NCBI RefSeq assembly: GCF_016862755.1
Contig: NZ_BONO01000001.1
Coordinates: forward strand, 202,757-266,756
Direction: 5' to 3'
Length of the DNA: 64,000 nt
Origin: Cellulomonas pakistanensis
Lineage (GTDB): Bacteria > Actinomycetota > Actinomycetes > Actinomycetales > Cellulomonadaceae
Shown: one piece after another, positions 34,836 through 46,881 of the stretch
Layout: the number at the start of each line of letters is the position of its first letter
Position numbering within the stretch: position 1 is the stretch's first letter
Program-made: the position numbers and the translations under genes
The notes under the pieces: model-generated
Seen by the model: the letters and a program-made list of their open reading frames with translations, nothing else
What the model was told of the DNA's origin: nothing
Database searches by the model: none

Positions 34836-36020
34836 GTGAAGGTCTCCGCGCGCTCCCAGGTGCCCCCGTTCGCCGTGATGGACATCGTCGCCGCCGCCAA
34901 CGCCCGGCGGGCGGCGGGGCAGTCGGTGCTGAACCTGTGCGTCGGCGAGCCGTCGACCGGTGCGTCGGACGTCGTGCGCGAGCGTGCGGCGCAGCTGCTC
35001 GCCGGCGGCGACCTCGGCTACACCGAGGCGCTCGGCAGCCCGGCGCTGCGCGCGGCGATCGCCGGGCACTACCGGTCCTGGTACGGCGTGGACGTCGACC
35101 CGGCGCGCGTCGCGGTGACCACCGGGTCGTCGGGCGGGTTCATGCTCGCGTTCCTCGCGGCGTTCGACGTGGGCGACAGGGTCGCGCTCGCCCGGCCCGG
35201 GTACCCGGCGTACAAGAACATCCTGGCGTCGCTCGGCTGCGAGGTCGTCGAGCTGCCGTGCGGCCCGGAGACCCGCTACCAGCCGACGGTCGAGCAGCTC
35301 GAGGCGCTGGACCGCCCGGTCGACGGCCTGGTCGTGGCCGGACCGGCGAACCCCACCGGGACGCTGATCGACCGGGCGTCGCTCGACGGGCTCGCGGCGT
35401 GGTGCGCGGAGCACGGCGTCCGGCTCGTCTCCGACGAGATCTACCACGGCATCACCTACTCCGACGCCGTGGCCGCCGAGCCCGGGCCCGCCGGTGCACC
35501 CACCGCGGCGACCTCGCTGGGCAGCGGCACCGTGGTGGTCAACTCGTTCTCGAAGTTCTGGGCGATGACCGGCTGGCGGCTCGGCTGGCTGCTGCTGCCC
35601 GACGACCTCGCGGCGCCGGTGGACGCCCTCGCGGGCAACGTCGCGCTCTGCCCGCCGGCGCTCGCCCAGCACGCCGGCGTGGCCGCGTTCACGCCGGAGG
35701 GGTACGCCGCCGCCGAGGCCAACGTGGCGCAGTACGCGGCGTCCCGGCGGACCGTGCTCGACCGGCTCCCGGAGCTCGGCTGGTCCCGCGTCGCGCCCGC
35801 CGACGGCGCGTTCTACGTGTACGCGGACGTCTCGGCGTCGGGCCTGGACTCGCGCGCGTGGTGCGCCCGGCTGCTCGACGAGGCCGGCGTCGCGCTCACG
35901 CCCGGCACCGACTTCGACTCCGTGGACGGGCACGACTGGGTGCGGCTGTCGTTCGCGTCGGCGCCCGCCGTGGTCGCGGAGGCGGTGGACCGCGTCGCGG
36001 CCTGGCAGCGCACGCTGTAG
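34836..36020 (+). CDS. Class I/II PLP-dependent aminotransferase
   Basis: This protein of 394 residues has the fold-type I arrangement: LCVGEPSTGAS at the N-terminus, GPANPTG, the Asp of VSDEIYHG, and the PLP lysine Lys240 in NSFSKFWAMTGWRLGW. The C-terminal RLSF carries the substrate carboxylate-binding Arg. Within the family it looks like an aspartate/aromatic-type enzyme. It starts with a GTG at 34836 and no strong Shine-Dalgarno. Its substrate cannot be decided from sequence. Confidence 0.92.
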   Translation: MKVSARSQVPPFAVMDIVAAANARRAAGQSVLNLCVGEPSTGASDVVRERAAQLLAGGDLGYTEALGSPALRAAIAGHYRSWYGVDVDPARVAVTTGSSGGFMLAFLAAFDVGDRVALARPGYPAYKNILASLGCEVVELPCGPETRYQPTVEQLEALDRPVDGLVVAGPANPTGTLIDRASLDGLAAWCAEHGVRLVSDEIYHGITYSDAVAAEPGPAGAPTAATSLGSGTVVVNSFSKFWAMTGWRLGWLLLPDDLAAPVDALAGNVALCPPALAQHAGVAAFTPEGYAAAEANVAQYAASRRTVLDRLPELGWSRVAPADGAFYVYADVSASGLDSRAWCARLLDEAGVALTPGTDFDSVDGHDWVRLSFASAPAVVAEAVDRVAAWQRTL

Positions 36021-36234
36021 CCGCGCCGGCCGCGCCGGCCGCGCGGGGCGCGTCGGGCGCGCAGGGCGGAGCGGTGGCAGCCGCGCGGGCGGTGCCGGCC
36101 GCACGGGGCGGTGCCGCGCCCGGTGGTGCCGCGCCCGGCGGGGCCGCCTCCGCCCGGAACCGCGCTGCGGGCCCGTTCGTTCGCGGGGGCAGGAGGCGTG
36201 CCCGGGCCGGGCGCGCACGGGCGAGGAGGACGAC

Positions 36235-36651
36235 ATGAGGTGTCCCACGGACGGGGCCGAGCTGGTGATGGCCGAGCGGCAGGGCGTCGAGATCGACTAC
36301 TGCCCCTCGTGCCGGGGCATCTGGCTGGACCGCGGCGAGCTGGACAAGATCCTGGACCGCGCGGCCGGCGTGCCGGCCGGGGGTGCTCCGGACCCGGGCG
36401 CCGCGCCGGGTGCGATCCCCGCGCCCGGCGGCTTCCCGCCCGCGCCGGCGCCGGCGCCGGGCTACGACGGCTACCGCGAGCCCGGTTACCGGGACGGCGG
36501 CTACCGCGAGGGCGGCTACCGCGACGACCGGTACCGGGACGACCGGTACCGCGACGACCGCCGGTACGACGACCGCCGCGACCCGCGCTACCCGTACGGC
36601 AAGAAGAAGAAGCGCGAGTCCTGGCTGGGCGACCTGCTCGACTTCGACTGA
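36235..36651 (+). CDS. Zinc-ribbon (zf-TFIIB-like) protein with YRDD repeats
   Basis: The 138-residue protein begins with a zinc ribbon of the TFIIB type (CPTDGAELVM, then YCPSCRGIWLDRGELDKI), with both Cys pairs present. The middle is a Pro/Ala/Gly linker and the C-terminal half is a degenerate tandem of YRDGGYREGG and YRDDRYRDD units ending in a Lys cluster. GAGGAGGACG precedes the ATG. Such proteins are common in actinobacteria without known function. The repeat could bind nucleic acid or form a flexible scaffold. Confidence 0.87.
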   Translation: MRCPTDGAELVMAERQGVEIDYCPSCRGIWLDRGELDKILDRAAGVPAGGAPDPGAAPGAIPAPGGFPPAPAPAPGYDGYREPGYRDGGYREGGYRDDRYRDDRYRDDRRYDDRRDPRYPYGKKKKRESWLGDLLDFD

Positions 36652-36660
36652 GCGGTCGGA

Positions 36661-36689
36661 CCGGGCCCCAGCGACGCCCGGGGGCCCGG
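36661..36689. terminator. Terminator-like hairpin between convergent genes
   Basis: CCGGGCCCC and its exact complement GGGGCCCGG flank 11 bases between the zinc-ribbon and protease stops. Confidence 0.55.
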
Positions 36690-36734
36690 CCGACGCGTCG
36701 AGTGCGGCGACCGGGCCCCGAGCAGGAGGTCGTG

Positions 36735-38771
36735 TCAGACCTTCGAGTAGTACTCCGGGCTCGCGATGATGCCGCCGATGACGGCTTCGAGGCGGGCGCC
36801 CCGCTGGATCGCCGTCACCCAGCTCTGGCGGCCGACGGGGTCGATGTGCCGTCCCAGCAGGTCGACGTAGTAGCCGTCCACGACGGTGGTCAGGTGCTCA
36901 GTCGAGTTCAGGAAGCCCATCGCGACGTGCTGCCGCGACGCGCCGGCGGCGAGCTCGCGGGTCCAGTACTGGACCTCCGCGGCAGCCGGGCTGCGGCCCA
37001 GCACGTGCTGGTAGAGCCGCGTCACCCACCCGGAGCCGGTCCGGCCGGCCTGGTTGTAGTACTCCGGCGAGGCGAGGAAACCGGACTCGATCTCCTGCAC
37101 CGTGCTGCCCGCCTTCATCGCCCGGAGCCAGCCTGCGGCGCCGGCGCGGTCGGGGTTGCGGCCGAGGTAGGTCAGGTAGGCGCCCGCGATCATCCGGTTG
37201 CGGTACTCGTCCGAGCTCGTGATCGCGGCGGCGACCGCGGACCGGGGCGTGCCGGACAGGAGCGACCGGGACCAGCTCGTCAGGCCACCGGCGTCGGGAG
37301 CCCGCTGGAACAGGTGCTGGTAGACCTTGGTGACGTAGCGCTGGATCTTCACCGCCTCGCTCGACGGGCTGACCGTGATCCGTGCCGCCCCGCCCGTCGA
37401 CGTCGTGGTGATGATCGCGTCCGCGCCGGGCACCTCCCAGGACTGGCCGACCGGGAGCGACGGGTTGGCGAACGGCGCCTGGGCGGGCTGCAGGTCGAGC
37501 AGGTAGCTGGTCGAGTACCAGTAGTGCGGGTCGGTCAGGACCAGGCGGGCCTGGACGCCGGCCCACTCGGGACGGTGCGCGGCGTCGTTGTCGACCGCCG
37601 GGCGGTAGTCCGTGTACACCGGGCCGAGGTCGGAGGACAGCTGGACGCCACGGTTCCCCGTGGTCTGGGACAGCGGCGCGAGGTCCACCGTCCGCTCGGC
37701 GAGGACGGGGCCGCTGATCGTGGTGACATCCGCCCAGCCGAGGGCGTGGGCGAAGCCGGAGCTGAGGCTGCCGGGCCGGTTCCAGTCCCGCCCCTGCCCC
37801 ATCACGTCGGTGTCGTCGCCGTACTCCGTCACCTCGCACCTCGCGCCGTCCGACGTGAGTGGCACGCGCGCTCCGCCTGCTGCGGTGCACTCGAGCGTGT
37901 TCGCGTGGCCGAGACCGAAGTTGTGCCCGAGCTCGTGCGCGAGCACGTAGGTCTGCGTGGCGCCGTTGAGCCAGATCGCACCGCCGTTGATCGAGGCGAG
38001 GCCCGCGAAGCCGCAGTCGGCGTGCTCGGGGAACCAGACCGCGACGTGCCGGTTCGACGTCGGTGCGAGCCCGGTCTGGAGGACGACCTGGTCCATGATG
38101 AGGTCCACGTCGCACAGCGTCGGCCGCGTCACCGTGACCGCCGGTCGGACGGACGTCTGGATGTCGATCCGGTTGCTGCTCTGCCGCTGCCAGTAGGCCT
38201 CCGTCCCCGCGGCCGCGGTCTGCAGGTCGCCGGCGGGGACCGCGGCCGTGCTGCTCCACCGGACCGGCACGACGACGAGCTGGTGGACGCCGTCGACCAG
38301 ACCGGCAGTCGGCAGGGAGGTCGGGTTCGCACCCGCGTCGGTCACCTCGACGGCCACGACCTGGGTCGCGGTGGACGCGGCGCCCTCCACGGTGGACACC
38401 GCCTCGATCGCCCCGGCCTCGTCGAGCCCGGCCGGCGCCTCGATCGTCACCGACACCGCCCCGCCAGCGGGCAGGCCCTCGGTGGGCGCGAGCTCGGCCC
38501 CGACAGTCGGCGCCTGCACGGCGGACAGGTCGATCATCGCGTCGCCGACCTCGGCGTACGCGGTCGTGACGGAGCCCTCCTCGAAGTGATCGCTCGCGGG
38601 GGCGAGGCGGTCTGACGTGCGGTACACGACCCGCCCGTCGACCTCGAACTCCTGGGTGGGCTCGTCGGCGAGCGCGGCGACCGGCGCCAGCAGGCCGAGG
38701 ACGGCGGCGCCGGCCGCGGCGAGAGCGCCGCGGCGGCGTGCGCCGGGGTGGCGGGAGACGGTGGGACTCAT
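36735..38771 (-). CDS. Secreted zinc metalloprotease with DUF4214-like repeats
   Basis: This protein of 678 residues has a Sec signal peptide (RRRGALAAAGAAVL, cleavage near ALADE). The catalytic domain has the metzincin zinc motif HELGHNFGLGH (His279, Glu280, His283, His289) and a Met-turn-like DTDVMGQG. Residues about 470-678 contain repeats such as VTKVYQHLFQRAPDAGGLTS, MIAGAYLTYLGRNPDRAG and VTRLYQHVLGRSPAAAE, the DUF4214 pattern (also seen in phycobilisome-linker-like surface proteins). AGGAGGA precedes the ATG at 38771. The domain pairing is unusual. It is likely an extracellular protease held to surfaces by the repeats. Confidence 0.88.
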   Translation of the reverse strand: MSPTVSRHPGARRRGALAAAGAAVLGLLAPVAALADEPTQEFEVDGRVVYRTSDRLAPASDHFEEGSVTTAYAEVGDAMIDLSAVQAPTVGAELAPTEGLPAGGAVSVTIEAPAGLDEAGAIEAVSTVEGAASTATQVVAVEVTDAGANPTSLPTAGLVDGVHQLVVVPVRWSSTAAVPAGDLQTAAAGTEAYWQRQSSNRIDIQTSVRPAVTVTRPTLCDVDLIMDQVVLQTGLAPTSNRHVAVWFPEHADCGFAGLASINGGAIWLNGATQTYVLAHELGHNFGLGHANTLECTAAGGARVPLTSDGARCEVTEYGDDTDVMGQGRDWNRPGSLSSGFAHALGWADVTTISGPVLAERTVDLAPLSQTTGNRGVQLSSDLGPVYTDYRPAVDNDAAHRPEWAGVQARLVLTDPHYWYSTSYLLDLQPAQAPFANPSLPVGQSWEVPGADAIITTTSTGGAARITVSPSSEAVKIQRYVTKVYQHLFQRAPDAGGLTSWSRSLLSGTPRSAVAAAITSSDEYRNRMIAGAYLTYLGRNPDRAGAAGWLRAMKAGSTVQEIESGFLASPEYYNQAGRTGSGWVTRLYQHVLGRSPAAAEVQYWTRELAAGASRQHVAMGFLNSTEHLTTVVDGYYVDLLGRHIDPVGRQSWVTAIQRGARLEAVIGGIIASPEYYSKV

Positions 38772-38990
38772 GCGGGGTCCTCCTGGGGGCCCTCGGGCGG
38801 GACGGGACAGCCGGGCGGGTCGACCGTGCGCCGCCGCCTGTGCGCCTCGATGATGCTCCGGGCGGGGCCCGCGCGTGCGGCATTCGGCGCGGGCGACCCG
38901 GATGGCGCAGCGTCCCCATCGGCCACCGCGCCCGTCGCGTGAGCGACTGCCGATCGATGGCGGCCGGTCGGGTGACCTAGGGTCGGGCGC

Positions 38991-40082
38991 GTGGACGTGG
39001 CGGTGCTGGGAGCGACGGGTGACGTCGGGCGGCAGATCTGCGCGCAGCTCATCGAGCGGCGGGTGCTGCCGACGACCTCGCGGCTGCAGCTCGTCGGCCG
39101 GCCGGGCGGCGCCTCGGGGCGGGCCTCCTACGGCCTGCGCGCCGACCTGGTGGACGCGTACGACGAGCACGCGCCGCTGATCGACGTCGCGCTCGACCCG
39201 CAGGACGTCGTGGCCGACGTGGTGGTGCTCACCGCGGGCCGGACGGCGCCGGCCCGGGCGGGTGCCGTCGCGGACCGTGCGGCGCTCGCGGCCGAGAACC
39301 ACGCGGTGTTCGAGTCCTACGCCCGCGCGATCGCCCGGCACGGGTCCGGCCACGAGGTGGTCGTCGTCGTGTCCAACCCGGTCGAGCTCGGCGTGGCCGT
39401 GGTGGCCCGCGAGCTCGGGCGGCACCGCGTGATCGGCATGGGCGCGTGGCTGGACACGCTCCGGTTCCGGCGGGAGGTCGCCGTCTCCCTCGGGGTGCGG
39501 CGGCACCGCGTCGGCGGGTTCGTCGCCGGTCAGCACGGGGACGACCTCGTGCCGCTGTGGTCCACGGTGCGGATCAGCGGCCTCGACCTGGACGAGCGGC
39601 GCCGGGCGGTCGCGGCCCTGCGCGGCGGGCGCACGCTCGACGGGTTCGCCGCCGAGATCGAGGGGGCCAAGGCGGACCTCGCCGGGCTCATGGCGGACGA
39701 CGTGGCCGCGGCGTTCGACCTGATCGAGACGTGGCCGCCGGACCTGCGCGGCGTCTCCCGCCCCTGGCTCACGCACCAGAGCGGCGCGAAGACGGCCGCC
39801 GCGACCGCGAACGCGACGGTCGACCTCGTGGACACCGTGCTCGACGGGCGGGACATCGTCGTCGCCGGGCAGGTGGCGCTGGACGGCGAGGCCGCCGTCG
39901 CCGGGACGCCGCTGCGCGGGGTGCTCGGCGTGCCGGTCGTGCTGGGCCCGGAGGGGTGGACGCGGGTGCTGCTCGACGAGCCGGAGCCCGACGAGGCGCG
40001 CCGGCTCCTGGCCGCCGCGGGGCGGATCGACGCGATGCTCGCGCCGTGGGGCCTGCGGTCCGGGACGGAGGCGGCGCGGTGA
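38991..40082 (+). CDS. Malate/lactate dehydrogenase-like protein
   Basis: This protein of 363 residues has the LDH/MDH Rossmann fold: VAVLGATGDVGRQIC, VVVLTAGRTAPARAG at the substrate loop position, VVVVSNPVELGVAVV, IGMGAWLDTLRFRRE with Asp/Arg and the catalytic His in GQHGDDLVPLW. The substrate loop does not show the classical RKxGMxRxDL pattern of malate dehydrogenase, so the substrate may differ. GTG start at 38991. Its stop overlaps the GTG of the next gene (GTGA), which makes it co-translated with an ACT-domain protein. Function in glycine or amino-acid metabolism is possible from context only. Confidence 0.8.
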   Translation: MDVAVLGATGDVGRQICAQLIERRVLPTTSRLQLVGRPGGASGRASYGLRADLVDAYDEHAPLIDVALDPQDVVADVVVLTAGRTAPARAGAVADRAALAAENHAVFESYARAIARHGSGHEVVVVVSNPVELGVAVVARELGRHRVIGMGAWLDTLRFRREVAVSLGVRRHRVGGFVAGQHGDDLVPLWSTVRISGLDLDERRRAVAALRGGRTLDGFAAEIEGAKADLAGLMADDVAAAFDLIETWPPDLRGVSRPWLTHQSGAKTAAATANATVDLVDTVLDGRDIVVAGQVALDGEAAVAGTPLRGVLGVPVVLGPEGWTRVLLDEPEPDEARRLLAAAGRIDAMLAPWGLRSGTEAAR

Positions 40083-40615
40083 CCGCCGTGGGCCCGACCG
40101 CGCCCGAGGCCGCCGCGCCGGACGCCGCCGCGCCCGGCGCGGACCGCCGCTGGGTCGCGTTCGTCGCCGGGGCCGACGCGACCGGCACCCTCACCGCGGT
40201 CACGGGCGTGTTCTCGACGCGCGGCGTCTCGTTCGACTCGCTGACCACCGGCGACGTCGCCGACGGCGTCGGCCTCATCGTCGTCACGTTCACCGCGTCG
40301 GAGCGGCGGCAGCGGCTGCTCACCCGCACCGTGCGGCGGCTCGCCGCGGTGCGGTCCGCGGAGGTCCGCGCGGTCGACGACCCGGCGGTGCGCGCGGCGG
40401 CCGTGGTGCACCTGCCACGGGCGTCCGGGCCGTTCCTGCCGCCCGACGACGCCGCCGTGCGCTGGTCGGGCGACCCGGCCGCGGGCCAGCCGGTCCTGGT
40501 CGAGGGGCCGCTGCCCGACGTCGAGCGCGTGGTGGCGGCGGCGCGGGCCCGCGGCGCCGACTCGGCCGCGACGGTGGTGCTGCCGCTGCCGGCCGCGGAG
40601 TTCACGGAGCCGTAA
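40079..40615 (+). CDS. ACT-domain protein
   Basis: This protein of 178 residues has one recognisable ACT domain at about residues 25-100 (RWVAFVAGADATGTLTAVTG, VFSTRGVSFDSLTTG, and the beta strand VGLIVVTFTASERR). The rest is a variable C-terminal half without family assignment. ACT domains sense small molecules, usually amino acids. It overlaps the dehydrogenase gene by four bases and could be its regulatory subunit. It is not a full acetolactate synthase small subunit, because the second half does not match. A glycine riboswitch follows 75 bases later. Confidence 0.78.
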   Translation: MTAVGPTAPEAAAPDAAAPGADRRWVAFVAGADATGTLTAVTGVFSTRGVSFDSLTTGDVADGVGLIVVTFTASERRQRLLTRTVRRLAAVRSAEVRAVDDPAVRAAAVVHLPRASGPFLPPDDAAVRWSGDPAAGQPVLVEGPLPDVERVVAAARARGADSAATVVLPLPAAEFTEP

Positions 40616-40689
40616 CAGCCGCGGACCGGACGGCGGGGACGAACCGCCCGCCGCCGCGGTTAGGCTGTGACCCACAACTCAACACGCTG

Positions 40690-40915
40690 CTCGAACCGCG
40701 GCGGGAGAGACCTCCCGCGCGACCGCCCCCGGCGGCCGCCGACGCGAGGCGCCGAAGGAGCAACCCTCCCCGGGAAACTCTCAGGCCCCCGTACCGCCGT
40801 GGCGAGGCAACTCTGGAAAGCGGCCGGCGCTCGCCGGCCCACCGACGGTGCAAGTCGGCGCGCCCCGGCCCTCGCGGCACGGCGGACCGGCAAAACTCTC
40901 AGGTCGTACGTCCGC
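40690..40915 (+). promoter_or_regulatory. Tandem glycine riboswitch
   Basis: Two glycine aptamers are in series. The first has GGCGGGAGAGACC (40700-), GCCGAAGGAGCAACC (40751-40765) and AAACTCTCAGG (40775-40785). The second has AACTCTGGAAAGCGG (40809-40823), CGACGGTGCAAG (40853-40864 area) and CAAAACTCTCAGG (40891-40903). These are the conserved cores of the glycine class. A possible -10 TAGGCT is at 40661-40666. It lies about 90 bases before gcvP, as usual, and should turn on glycine cleavage when glycine is plentiful. Confidence 0.9.
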
Positions 40916-41001
40916 GGATCGCGGCCGGCGGATGACAGAGCGGGGAGACGCGCACCACCCGCCCGTCCGCCCATGCACGCCCGACCGCCCGGAGCAGCCG
41001 C

Positions 41002-44012
<3,011 letters not shown>

Positions 44013-44016
<4 letters not shown>

Positions 44017-45185
44017 CCGAGACGACCACCCCCGCCACCGACGACGCCACCGGCGCCGTGCTGTCCCCGCTGCACGCGGAGCACGTCGCGCTCGGCGCCA
44101 CCATGACGCCGTTCGCCGGCTGGATGATGCCGCTGCGCTACGCCGGCGACCTGGCCGAGCACCAGGCGGTGCGCACCGCGGCCGGGCTGTTCGACCTGTC
44201 GCACATGGGCGAGCTGCACGTCGACGGCCCCGGCGCCGGCGCCGGGCTCGACCACGCGCTGGTCGGGAACATCTCCGGCCTCGCGGTCGGCCGCGCGCGG
44301 TACACGATGATCGTGCAGGAGGACGGCGGCATCCTGGACGACCTGATCGTGTACCGCCTGGCGGACGAGGCGTACCTGGTCGTCGCGAACGCCTCGAACG
44401 TCGCGGTCGTGTCCGGCGCGCTGGCGGAGCGGCTGGCGCCGTTCGACGCCTCGCTCACCGACCGGTCGCTCGAGACGGCGCTGATCGCGGTCCAGGGTCC
44501 CCGGTCCGCCGAGATCGTCGTCGGGCTCACCGACCCGGCGCACGCCGACGCGGTGCGGGACGTGCGGTACTACGCCGGCGTCCCCGCGACCGTCGGCGGC
44601 GTCGAGGCGCTCGTCGCCCGCACCGGCTACACCGGCGAGGACGGCTTCGAGCTGTTCGTGCCCGCCGCCGCCGCGCCGGGGCTGTGGCGCGACCTGCGGG
44701 CTGCCGGCGCCCCGCTCGGGCTGGTGCCCGCCGGGCTGTCCGCGCGGGACAGCCTCCGGCTGGAGGCGGGCATGCCGCTGTACGGCAACGAGCTCGACAC
44801 CACGACCGCCCCGCACGACGCCGGCCTGGGCCGGGTGGTCCGCCTGGACAAGACGACCGCCGACGGCGAGCCGCTGCCGTTCGTGGGCCGCGCGGCCCTC
44901 GCGTCCCGGGCGCACGCCACGCCGTCGCGCGTGCTCGTCGGCCTGGTCGGCTCCGGCCGCCGCGCCGCGCGGCACGGCTACGAGGTGCTGACCTCCGCCG
45001 CGGACGACGCCGTGGTGGTCGGCCGCGTCACGTCCGGCGCGCCGTCGCCCACGCTGGGCACGCCGATCGCCATGGCGTACGTGACCCCCGAGGTCAGCGC
45101 CGAGGGCACCGAGCTGGCGGTCGACGTCCGCGGGCGCCGCGAGCCGGTCCGCGTGGTCGCGCTGCCGTTCTACCGTCGGCCCTGA
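44013..45185 (+). CDS. gcvT: Aminomethyltransferase, T-protein
   Basis: This protein of 390 residues releases ammonia from the aminomethyl-lipoyl group and transfers the one-carbon unit to tetrahydrofolate. [11 protein letters not shown] with [13 protein letters not shown] in the N-terminal part and the later [10 protein letters not shown] are the standard T-protein blocks. The GTG at 44013 overlaps the gcvP stop, so translation is coupled. It is the middle gene of a gcvP-gcvT-gcvH operon controlled by the upstream riboswitch. Confidence 0.96.
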
Positions 45186-45243
45186 CGCCCCCGTCCCCCA
45201 CCCCGCCGAGCGACCGCTCGCGACGACCCCCGGAGAGCACCCC

Positions 45244-45615
45244 ATGAGCGACGTCCCCACGACCCTGCAGTACACCGCCGAGCACGAGTGGATCGACGGC
45301 GCCGAGCCGGCGACCGTCGGCATCACGAAGAACGCCGCCGACGCGCTCGGCGACATCGTCTACCTCGAGCTGCCGACCGTCGGGAGCGAGATCGCCGCGG
45401 GTGCGGTGGTGGGCGAGGTCGAGTCCACCAAGTCGGTGTCCGAGCTGTTCTCCCCGGTGTCCGGCACCGTCGTCGAGGTGAACCAGGCGGCGGTCGACGA
45501 GCCGTCGGTGGTGAACGCCGACCCGTACGGCGCCGGCTGGCTGTTCAAGGTCGACGTCACGGGCACCGGGCCCCTGCTGTCCGCCGACGAGTACGCGGCC
45601 ACGATCACGGACTGA
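45244..45615 (+). CDS. gcvH: Glycine cleavage H-protein
   Basis: This small carrier protein of 123 residues bears the lipoyl arm on Lys63 in [12 protein letters not shown] and moves the aminomethyl group between P- and T-proteins. TAEHEWIDG near the N-terminus and [12 protein letters not shown] are typical. The ATG has GGAGAG upstream and lies 58 bases after gcvT. A rho-independent-type terminator follows 7 bases later, so it is the operon end. Confidence 0.97.
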   Translation: MSDVPTTLQYTAEHEWIDGAEPATVGITKNAADALGDIVYLELPTVGSEIAAGAVVGEVESTKSVSELFSPVSGTVVEVNQAAVDEPSVVNADPYGAGWLFKVDVTGTGPLLSADEYAATITD

Positions 45616-45621
45616 GACTCC

Positions 45622-45647
45622 CCCGGACGGGCGTTAGCCCGTTCGGG
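45622..45647 (+). terminator. Terminator of the gcv operon
   Basis: An 11-bp stem with one G-T pair closes over GTTA, followed by a short T-rich GTGTTTCT stretch. It ends gcvPTH transcription. Confidence 0.82.
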
Positions 45648-45863
45648 TGTTTCTGAGAATGCTCTCAGGGAATCGCTTGCCGCGTGATGACCTGGGCCTT
45701 CGCCCTAGCACACGGCCGATCCCCCGCGCATCCCTCCGACGCCCGCGAGAACGGGTGAGATCCCACTGCGATCACCGCGGCCACACTTGCCGATCAACAC
45801 CGGTAGAGGCCGCCGGAGCACCCCAGCAGCCGGAACTCGCCACTCGCCAGACCGGAGGACAGC

Positions 45864-46103
45864 ATGGCCACCCTGGAGATCGCCCCCACCGCGTCCACCA
45901 GCATCCTGGGTGAGCCGCTCACGACGCGTGAGCGGGTCGTCCTCGCCGAGCTGGCGGAGGACGTCACCCTCGAGGACATCGCGCGCAAGCTCTTCGTCAC
46001 CCGCAACACGGTGAAGTCGCAGGTGCGCTCGGTGTACCGCAAGATCGGCGTCTCGACGCGGGCCGAGGCCGTCGCCTGGGCCCAGGCCGCCGGCATCCGC
46101 TGA
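45864..46103 (+). CDS. Small stand-alone LuxR-type HTH protein
   Basis: This protein of 79 residues is only a LuxR/GerE helix-turn-helix: LTTRERVVLAELAEDVTLED then IARKLFVTRNTVKSQVRSVY and KIGVSTRAEAVAWA. It has no receiver or ligand domain. ACCGGAGGACAGC precedes the ATG. Small stand-alone LuxR proteins in actinobacteria include developmental regulators such as WhiE-associated or BldB-unrelated types, but none is identified here. Its target is unknown. Confidence 0.82.
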   Translation: MATLEIAPTASTSILGEPLTTRERVVLAELAEDVTLEDIARKLFVTRNTVKSQVRSVYRKIGVSTRAEAVAWAQAAGIR

Positions 46104-46225
46104 GCCACCGCGCGCCCCCTCGCCGGGGCTCGACACCCAGGGCCGCGACCCGCCAGCACGGCGCGTCGCGGCCCTGCGTCGTCCGTGCCCGCGTCCGGGC
46201 GCGCTCGACCGAGGGCGCGGCGTGG

Positions 46226-46260
46226 CATATCGTTCGTCGATAACATCGATCATCGATATG
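46226..46260 (+). promoter_or_regulatory. Repeated TATCG/CGATA operator-like array
   Basis: CATATCG (46226-46232) and CGATATG (46254-46260) form an inverted pair, and in between TATCGttcgtCGATA and ATCGATcATCGAT repeat the half-sites. The position before the DUF2975/Xre operon suggests the Xre protein binds here. Confidence 0.55.
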
Positions 46261-46272
46261 CGAGGAGCCGAC

Positions 46273-46881
46273 ATGACGACGCGGACGCCGTGGTTCACCA
46301 GCCGGGCCGACCTGCTGTCCGTGCAGGTGGTGGGCGCCGCCGTGATCCTGTGGCAGGCCATCGGCCTGGTCGCCTCGGTGGCGCGGATCGCGCCGAACCG
46401 GGACGCGCCGGTGGACGTGATGGTCGCGGGCGCCCCGGTCGACCTCCCGCTGGGCCCGGACGGGGCACCGCTCGCGGCGACGGTCGACACGGCGACGCTG
46501 ACGGTGTCCGACATGCCGGTGGCGACCCACGTGGCCGCGCTCGGTGCGGCGGTGGTACCGCCGCTGGCCACCATCGCCGTCACGATCTGCGTGCTGATGC
46601 TCTGCCGCCGGATGCTCGCCGGCCAGTTCTTCTCGGGGACGATCACGCGGCTCATCACGGCGGTGTCCCTGCTGGTCGCCGGCGGCTGGGTGGCCTGGTT
46701 CGGCTGCTCGGTCCTGGCCTCGAACGGCGTGCTCGCCCTGGTCGCCGACCGGTCGATCCTCGAGGAGATCACGTTCCAGGTGTCGTGGACGCCGGTGCTG
46801 ACGTCCATGGCGATCGGGGCGCTGGCAGCGGCATTCCACGCCGGGGAGCGGCTGCAGCGGGACGCCGAGGGCCTCGTCTGA
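46273..46881 (+). CDS. DUF2975-like membrane protein
   Basis: This protein of 202 residues has about four membrane spans, in the first about 30-50, one near 85-105, and two in the C-terminal half. It matches the DUF2975 group that is usually paired with a YozG-like Xre gene, as here. The ATG at 46273 is preceded by GAGGAG. The start beginning at 46222 would include the operator array, so the later start is preferred. Function unknown. Confidence 0.7.
   Translation: MTTRTPWFTSRADLLSVQVVGAAVILWQAIGLVASVARIAPNRDAPVDVMVAGAPVDLPLGPDGAPLAATVDTATLTVSDMPVATHVAALGAAVVPPLATIAVTICVLMLCRRMLAGQFFSGTITRLITAVSLLVAGGWVAWFGCSVLASNGVLALVADRSILEEITFQVSWTPVLTSMAIGALAAAFHAGERLQRDAEGLV

Noticed and set aside
36021..36234. 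Low-complexity GC tract with CCGCGCCGGC units
   Set aside because: Short imperfect repeats of this kind are frequent in high-GC spacers, and no arrays of constant spacing, as for CRISPR, are present.
36735..39776. Very long open frames in extra reading frames, such as minus-strand extension of the protease frame to 39776
   Set aside because: In DNA of over 70% GC, stops are rare and many frames stay open. These extensions have Arg/Pro/Gly-rich shadow composition and overlap real genes on the other strand.
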